This document shows, piece by piece, positions 58,818 to 64,000 of a DNA stretch of 64,000 nucleotides (its first letter is position 1; every line of letters starts with the position of its first letter). The notes below the pieces were generated by a model that saw only the letters and a list, made by a program, of their open reading frames with translations, did no database searches and was not told the DNA's origin. The translations under genes were made by a program, and so were the position numbers. This stretch comes from Schistosoma haematobium (Eukaryota; Platyhelminthes; Trematoda; Strigeidida; Schistosomatidae), in the NCBI RefSeq assembly GCF_000699445.3, contig NC_067197.1, positions 34,207,809 to 34,271,808 of the forward strand, in the 5' to 3' direction.

Positions 58818-59172
58818 TGTTGGGTCGGCTTCCGGAGAACTTCAACGGAGCCTCCAGAGGCCCAAAAGGAGCCGAAGAGTTCTATCCAATCAGAGTGTGA
58901 TGGAACGTTCGAGAATTCCAGCGTGGCGTGCTATCATTGGTCGGTAGCATAATGTAACGTTAACGGATTGGCTGAAATATGATGTTGATTTAACAGACGC
59001 CAACATCTATAAATACCCTTGATTTTCTGTACAAAAATGAACCTTGGAATAAAGTGTTTTCTCTCATTCTTGTGTCTTCTCTCTGGAGTTCAAGTCGCTG
59101 TGTAGTTCTAGACTGCGGGTTACCGAAATAGCTTAGGAATCGTATATAGCGTTCAACCTACACGACTTATCA
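58818..59172 (+). repeat. 5' LTR of gypsy element
   Basis: 355 bp, TG...CA ends. Contains a TATA box (tataaata, 59008-59015) and a polyadenylation signal (aataaa, 59048-59053), placing U3, a short R and U5 in normal order. It differs from the 3' LTR at one position (gttctatcc here, gttctagcc there). Confidence 0.95.
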
Positions 59173-59173
59173 G

Positions 59174-59191
59174 TGGCGACGGGGATGAAAA
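59174..59191 (+). other. Primer binding site
   Basis: Starts TGGCGACGGGGATGA two bases after the LTR end, as expected for pairing with a tRNA 3' end (TGG complements CCA). The matching tRNA was not determined. It overlaps the first gag codons. Confidence 0.7.
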
Positions 59192-59700
59192 CTTCAATGA
59201 ATATTTCCTTGGAGCAATTAGAAGCTTATATGGTGCGTCAAGAAAAGAGGTTTGAAGAGTCCCATATTAGAATCATGGAAACCCTAATGCAGAAATTCTG
59301 CCTGTCCGAGAAAAACCCTGCTTCTAGTGAATCTCAAGTATCACATACTGATTCAGTCATTAACGCCATCCATGAATTTAATTTTGATGGTGTAGCAGGT
59401 GTAACTTTCGAGTCGTGGTTTAAGAAGTATGAAGATTTGTTTTATATTGATCTTTGCAAACTGGATGATGCTTCAAAAGTCAGAATACTTCTTAGAAAAC
59501 TTGGGACTATGGAACATGAACGCTATAGCAACTTCATTCTTCCGAAGAACCCACGAGATTTTAGTTTTGATGATACAGTCAAAACCCTATCCCAAATATT
59601 CGGAGAACAATCATCTCTATTTAATTTCCGTTACCAGTGCTTAAAGTTAACAAAAGAACCAGGAGATGATCGGGTGAAGCATGCAGGAACTGTGAACTGA
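59185..59700 (+). pseudogene. gypsy gag N-terminal part, ended by nonsense codon
   Basis: The first ATG is at 59185; an open frame from 59173 with GTG also exists but overlaps the primer site. Gag features: a coiled-coil-like start (LEQLEAYMVRQEKRFEESH), then INAIHEFNFDGVAGVTFESW and YEDLFYIDLCKLDDASKVRI, then NPRDFSFDDTVKTLSQIFGE, all capsid-like. It stops at a TGA (59698-59700) that lies in the same frame as the downstream pol ORF, so a single base change separates two parts of one polyprotein. Gag builds the virus-like particle. Confidence 0.85.
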
Positions 59701-59718
59701 GAATGTGAGAGGTTTAGA

Positions 59719-62700
59719 TTGTCGTCCATGTCTGAAGATCAGTTTAAATGCTTAGTATTTATCTGCAGCCTGCGTTCACCCGAAGATGCCGATATCCGAA
59801 CCAGAATCCTAAGCAAACTCGAACACTGCCCTAACATGACCCTGCAAGAAGTGACTACTGAGTGCCAAAGGTTAGTAAACTTAAAGCATGATACCTCAAT
59901 GGTAGAAAACGGTAACTGTTTCCATAACGTCAATGCAGTCAAGAGAAAAGTCTTTCAAGGTTCCAGTACCCATAATTTCCAAAATAACAGCGACAAACCA
60001 TCATCACCATGCTGGGCATGTGGAGGTTGGCACTATAAGAGGTTTTGCCCATATAAAGAACATTGTTGCAGCAAATGTCATCGGAAGGGGCATAAAGAAA
60101 ACTTCTGCAGGAGAAGAGACTATAGAAAACGTTCCGTGAAATCTTACTCAAAGAAATACAGATATAGTGCTCCAACCAACAAGATATTGGTATCACATAA
60201 CAGAGCACGAAGTTGCCACCAGAGAAAGTATGTGACCCTGAATATTAATAAACACCGTGCCCGCCTTCAGCTGGACACAGCTTCTGATATTACTTTAATC
60301 AGCCCAGAAACGTGGAAGAACATTGGGAGACCCACAGTTTTCCCAACAACACAGCTGGCACACAGTGCATCTGGGGGGAAGTTGAATATTGTTGGAGAAG
60401 TGCCATGCACTGTTTCTAAAGGTACGGTAACAACAAATGCAACATTGTATCTTACTAAGAAGCCAGCACTAGACTTAATGGGGTTGGACCTTATAGAAAC
60501 ACTTAAACTAGCAGATCATTCTATCAACAGTATCTGCAGACGAGTAAGTACAGACAACACCCCAGAATGGAATCAGAAAAACGCCATGCTACAAAGACAT
60601 CAAAACGTGTTTAGAGAAGGATTGGGAGAATGTACGAAAGCTAAAGCACTGTTAACTCTAAAACCTGAAGCTGCTCCCGTTTTTCGACCTAAAAGACCTG
60701 TACCCTATGCTGCTCTTCCAATAGTTGAACAAGAATTACAACGACTTCAGCAAATGGGTGTTATCGAGCCTGTGAACTTCTCGAATTGGGCTGCACCAAT
60801 AGTGGTGGTCAAGAAGTCGAATGGAAGTGTTCGTTTATGTACAGACTACTCCACGGGATTAAATGAAGCGCTACAGTCTCACCAGTATCCGTTACCCTTA
60901 CCAGAAGATCTTTTCGCTAAGCTGAACGGTGGCAGATATTTTGCAAAATTGGACTTATCAGACGCATACCTACAAATCCCTGTATCTGATGAAAGCAAAG
61001 ATCTCTTAACGATCAACACACACAAAGGTCTGTTCCGGTATAACCGACTACCTTTTGGGGTAAAGACAGCGCCCTCTATTTTCCAGCAAATTATGGATAC
61101 CATGTTACAAGGTATTTCAGGAGCTGCAGCCTACCTAGACGACATCATAATTACGGCAGTAGATAAAATGGACCTGCAGAAGAAACTGGACCAGGTACTA
61201 GAACGCATAGCTGATTATGGTTTTCGCCTCCGAGCGGAAAAGTGTGACTTCTATATGCAGCAAGTACGGTACCTTGGGTTCATAATAGATAAAGACGGAA
61301 GACGACCAGATCCAGAGAACATTGAAGCAGTGAAAACAATGCCTAGACCCAGGGACGTTACTACCCTACGATCATTCTTGGGATTGGTCAGCCATTACGG
61401 TACCTTTCTCCCCGATCTCCATCGTCTACGTGCTCCACTAAACAACCTACTGCAAAAGAACACAAGATGGAATTGGTCTGCAGACTGCCAAGCATCTTTT
61501 GAGAAAATCAAGCAACTCCTAACTTCCGATCTCTTATTGACACATTATGATCCTTCTCTACCGATAGTCGTCGCTTCAGATGCTTCTAACTATGGTGTGG
61601 GCGCAGTTATCTCTCACATTTTTTCTGATGGGTCTGAAAAAGCTATCTCACACACTGCCAGATCTTTGACAACGACTGAAAGGAACTATAGCCAAATCGA
61701 GAAAGAAGCCCTATCGATTATCTTTGCAGTGAAAAAGTTCCACAAGATGATATATGGTCGACATTTTACCCTAATAACAGACCATAAGCCACTACTTGCA
61801 GTTTTTGGGTCGAAGAAAGGAATTCCTGTTCATACAGCTAACCGACTCCAACGATGGGCAACCACACTTCTGGGTTACGACTTCAAGATTAAGTATCAGT
61901 CTACTACCGCTTTCGGGCAAGCTGACGCATTGTCGAGATTAATAGGCTCCCAATCGAAAACCCCGGAGGAGACTCTTGTAGCAAATATAAAAGCCGAGGA
62001 AGAAGTTCATCGCGTGTTGGATGACGCAGTTAATGGACTCCCAGTAACCTTTGAAACTATCAAGAAGATAACTGAAAGTGATAAGATACTGAGCTCAGTT
62101 AAATGCTATCTCTCGACCAAATGGCCAAACAATCGCCTCGACGGAGAACTTTTGCAATATTTTCGTCGACGGGACTCTCTAATGGTTGTTGACTCCTGTA
62201 TTATGTTCGGTGATCGAATTGTTATTCCGAAGTTATTACGTCACAAGGTTCTCAAGCAGTTTCACAGTGGCCATCCTGGAATCAGTAAAATGAAATCTTT
62301 GGCTCGTAGCTATGCTTATTGGCCGTCAATGGACAAAGATATCGAGAATAAATGCCGTAACTGTTCATCATGTATTCAAGCCGCTAAAAATCCTTCGAAA
62401 TGCGAACCTCAGTGTTGGCCTATGCCCGCGGGACCCTGGGTAAGACTTCACACAGATTTTGCCGGTCCAATCCAAGGGAAAATGTTTCTAATTATCGTAG
62501 ATGCATTCACTAAATGGCCGGAAGTATACATCATGCCAAATTGTACAATGTCAGAAACGATCCGCAAGTTGTCTACCCTATTTAGCAGTTTCGGAGTACC
62601 AGAGACCTTAGTGACGGATAACGGCTCTCAGTTTGCCGCAGAGTCGTTTAAACATTTCTGTAGAACAAACGGAATAAATCATCTTCGTTCTCCACCCTAT

Positions 62701-62919
62701 CATCCACAATCAAACGGACAAGCAGAGCGCTTCGTGGACACTTTTAAACGAGCATTACTGAAAGGGGGAGGAGAAGGGACGACTGAGCAGGTGATCACAA
62801 AATTTTTAACATCATACAGATCCACCCCAAACCCAAATGTTCAAGACGGCAAATCTCCCGCGGAAGCCATGTTTGGAAGGCGTCTTCGATGCCATGTTGC
62901 CATCCAAATTAGTGGATGA
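59719..62919 (+). CDS. gypsy Gag C-terminus and Pol polyprotein (1066 codons)
   Basis: Open from the nonsense codon on; the ATG at 59719 is simply the first internal one. Two zinc knuckles (CX2CX3HX4C from residue 99, then CX2CX4HX4C) end Gag. Protease: LQLDTASDITLIS with the catalytic Asp at 186. RT: FAKLDLSDAYLQIPV, YLDD at 472-475. RNase H: VASDASNYGVGAVIS, later NYSQIEKEALSI and ITDHKPLL. Integrase: zinc-binding HSGHPGISKM...CRNCSSC and the catalytic triad Asp 913 (HTDFAG), Asp 967 (VTDNGSQF), Glu 1003 (GQAERF), spacing D-35-E. All catalytic residues are present. The frame is lost near 62885, ending in an out-of-frame stop. Confidence 0.95.
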   Translation: MSSMSEDQFKCLVFICSLRSPEDADIRTRILSKLEHCPNMTLQEVTTECQRLVNLKHDTSMVENGNCFHNVNAVKRKVFQGSSTHNFQNNSDKPSSPCWACGGWHYKRFCPYKEHCCSKCHRKGHKENFCRRRDYRKRSVKSYSKKYRYSAPTNKILVSHNRARSCHQRKYVTLNINKHRARLQLDTASDITLISPETWKNIGRPTVFPTTQLAHSASGGKLNIVGEVPCTVSKGTVTTNATLYLTKKPALDLMGLDLIETLKLADHSINSICRRVSTDNTPEWNQKNAMLQRHQNVFREGLGECTKAKALLTLKPEAAPVFRPKRPVPYAALPIVEQELQRLQQMGVIEPVNFSNWAAPIVVVKKSNGSVRLCTDYSTGLNEALQSHQYPLPLPEDLFAKLNGGRYFAKLDLSDAYLQIPVSDESKDLLTINTHKGLFRYNRLPFGVKTAPSIFQQIMDTMLQGISGAAAYLDDIIITAVDKMDLQKKLDQVLERIADYGFRLRAEKCDFYMQQVRYLGFIIDKDGRRPDPENIEAVKTMPRPRDVTTLRSFLGLVSHYGTFLPDLHRLRAPLNNLLQKNTRWNWSADCQASFEKIKQLLTSDLLLTHYDPSLPIVVASDASNYGVGAVISHIFSDGSEKAISHTARSLTTTERNYSQIEKEALSIIFAVKKFHKMIYGRHFTLITDHKPLLAVFGSKKGIPVHTANRLQRWATTLLGYDFKIKYQSTTAFGQADALSRLIGSQSKTPEETLVANIKAEEEVHRVLDDAVNGLPVTFETIKKITESDKILSSVKCYLSTKWPNNRLDGELLQYFRRRDSLMVVDSCIMFGDRIVIPKLLRHKVLKQFHSGHPGISKMKSLARSYAYWPSMDKDIENKCRNCSSCIQAAKNPSKCEPQCWPMPAGPWVRLHTDFAGPIQGKMFLIIVDAFTKWPEVYIMPNCTMSETIRKLSTLFSSFGVPETLVTDNGSQFAAESFKHFCRTNGINHLRSPPYHPQSNGQAERFVDTFKRALLKGGGEGTTEQVITKFLTSYRSTPNPNVQDGKSPAEAMFGRRLRCHVAIQISG

Positions 62920-63364
62920 GCGCAGTCACGGTCCAAGTATCCGAAACTTCAGTGTTGGTGACAAAGTTTACATTAAATCCTACATAGGGAAGAACCGATG
63001 GGAGCCGGGTGAAGTTGTGCAAAAACTGGGGAGAGTACTGTACAGAGTTCGAGGAGCTTTCGGGACATGTATACGTCACACAAATCAAATCCTTAAGGAC
63101 AAAAGAACGGTGCAGACTCGAAGCAACCGGCCGATTTTCCCGTTAGACTTAATCTTAGACGCACCAATGCCACAAACGCCTAGGAACACTGAAAAGAAGC
63201 ATTGGACGAGGAAGACGACACGAATAATGAAACGCCGTCGCAACCCAGTTATCAAACTACAAGTAGATCCCAGAAAGAAATCTTATTCGGGGGAGGTGTT
63301 GGGTCGGCTTCCGGAGAACTTCAACGGAGCCTCCAGAGGCCCAAAAGGAGCCGAAGAGTTCTAG
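62837..63364 (+). pseudogene. gypsy integrase C-terminal tail, shifted frame
   Basis: The tail lies in the next reading frame from pol and takes over at about 62885-62920. From there it encodes LPSKLVDERSHGPSIRNFSV, GDKVYIKSYIGKNRWEPGEV and YRVRGAFGTCIRHTNQILKD, the GPY/F-type integrase C-terminal module that binds DNA. A basic stretch with many Lys/Arg follows. Codons before about 62885 in this frame are shadow. It runs past the polypurine tract into the 3' LTR. No chromodomain is visible. Confidence 0.85.
63286..63296 (+). other. Polypurine tract
   Basis: The purine-rich cgggggagg immediately precedes the 3' LTR (63297), the normal site for plus-strand priming. Confidence 0.75.
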
Positions 63365-63651
63365 CCAATCAGAGTGTGATGGAACGTTCGAGAATTCCAG
63401 CGTGGCGTGCTATCATTGGTCGGTAGCATAATGTAACGTTAACGGATTGGCTGAAATATGATGTTGATTTAACAGACGCCAACATCTATAAATACCCTTG
63501 ATTTTCTGTACAAAAATGAACCTTGGAATAAAGTGTTTTCTCTCATTCTTGTGTCTTCTCTCTGGAGTTCAAGTCGCTGTGTAGTTCTAGACTGCGGGTT
63601 ACCGAAATAGCTTAGGAATCGTATATAGCGTTCAACCTACACGACTTATCA
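63297..63651 (+). repeat. 3' LTR of gypsy element
   Basis: 355 bp with the same landmarks as the 5' LTR: TATA at 63487-63494 and AATAAA at 63527-63532. The latter should end the element transcript. Confidence 0.95.
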
Positions 63652-63656
63652 ATAGT

Positions 63657-64000
63657 AATATCGTTTGCTCCCATATCAATGGTAGATGAATGTATATCCA
63701 CTTAATTGGTAATGATTGAGTATTATATGACAAAGATCTTATTATTTTAATTTTGTGATTCTAACTCGAAATTTTGTAGCGATGTCTTTATGCTTCAGAC
63801 TGCGAATTTAAGACCTCATGGATGCTCACCATTTTTCAATGTGTTCGTCATAGGACTTCTTAAGTCGTGATCTTGCTTTACCATTCGCACAACTGTTGTG
63901 CTGATGCTTAATCTCATCAATCATTTCACTCTTCTTTTAAATTATTTCTAGTGGCTTGATGGTTTTAGTATTTGCAGATTACTCTTAGGAGATGTTGTAG
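63657..64000. other. Flank right of gypsy element, nothing recognised
   Basis: AT-rich sequence. The next ADAM17-like exon (zinc-binding motif) is not here. Confidence 0.4.

Larger units (their letters stand above)
58818..63651 (+). mobile_element. Ty3/gypsy LTR retrotransposon, young, two coding lesions
   Basis: Complete 4834-bp structure: 5' LTR, primer binding site, gag-pol, polypurine tract, 3' LTR. It is flanked by the 5-bp target duplication atagt (58813-58817 and 63652-63656). LTRs begin TGTTGG and end ATCA. Protease, RT, RNase H and integrase come in that order, which defines Ty3/gypsy. The coding frame is cut by an in-frame TGA at 59698-59700 and by a frameshift in the integrase C-terminal region near 62885-62919. 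The near-identical LTRs indicate recent insertion. It lies after the last seen exon of the ADAM17-like gene, same strand. A named Schistosoma family (Saci-type) is possible but was not tested. Confidence 0.96.

Noticed and set aside
59173..59184. GTG at 59173 as gag start
   Set aside because: It falls directly at the LTR edge within the primer binding site; the ATG at 59185 is the more reasonable start.
1..64000. CRISPR array, operon or prokaryotic defence system
   Set aside because: No regular short repeats with unique spacers and no bacterial-type genes; the sequence is an animal genome.

Overview
The window is AT-rich eukaryotic DNA from a digenean trematode, almost certainly a Schistosoma species. 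The support is threefold. There is a tRNA-derived SINE carrying a hammerhead ribozyme (the Smα type known from schistosomes). There are RTE, CR1-like and Ty3/gypsy elements of the kinds common in schistosome genomes. And host genes have very short 5' introns (30-60 bp) next to long, transposon-filled ones. The exact species cannot be fixed from the sequence alone. No bacterial genes, CRISPR array, tRNA gene or rRNA gene was seen.

Three host genes are recognisable. (1) ALG6, the ER glucosyltransferase of N-glycan precursor assembly, is an intronless 507-codon ORF at 11417-12940 (+). (2) PRORP, the mitochondrial protein-only RNase P nuclease, lies on the minus strand: three exons at 29725-28497 and, about 7 kb further on, a fourth exon at 21292-21112 with the metal-binding DD motif. 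The connecting exon and the last exon were not found. (3) An ADAM17/TACE-like metalloprotease runs on the plus strand from about 54366 to 57701 (prodomain, furin site, start of the catalytic domain) and must continue past the window. Two further exon-like pieces (18616-18750 minus, 34664-34748 plus) are unassigned.

Most of the rest is mobile DNA. Positions 1-6428 are a head-to-tail satellite of a 1506-bp unit (four full copies and a part of a fifth). The unit carries a piece also found at the 5' end of a decayed gypsy element at 8330-6559 (minus). Three RTE-type LINE families occur. RTE-A (SR2-like) is at 21972-23217 and 24665-25575. RTE-B has a nearly full-length copy at 48600-52520 and 5'-truncated copies at 23217-23868, 32352-32837 and 52764-53779. 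RTE-C is at 15540-17522, 30582-32280 and 55930-56260. A short family (14638, 25128, 33795, 47357, 58334) joins the RTE-C leader to an RTE-C-like 3' tail. A CR1-like LINE fragment lies at 46640-44690 (minus). SINEs with hammerhead motifs are at 19354-19779 and 38085-38260.

The best preserved element is a gypsy LTR retrotransposon at 58818-63651 with 355-bp LTRs differing at one base and a 5-bp target duplication. Its gag-pol frame is broken by one nonsense codon and one frameshift. It appears to sit in an intron of the ADAM17-like gene, in the same orientation. I found no clearly new biological system. The strongest leads are the inverted pair of hammerhead SINEs, the retrotransposon-derived satellite, a TA microsatellite grown inside a reverse transcriptase frame, and the recent gypsy insertion.
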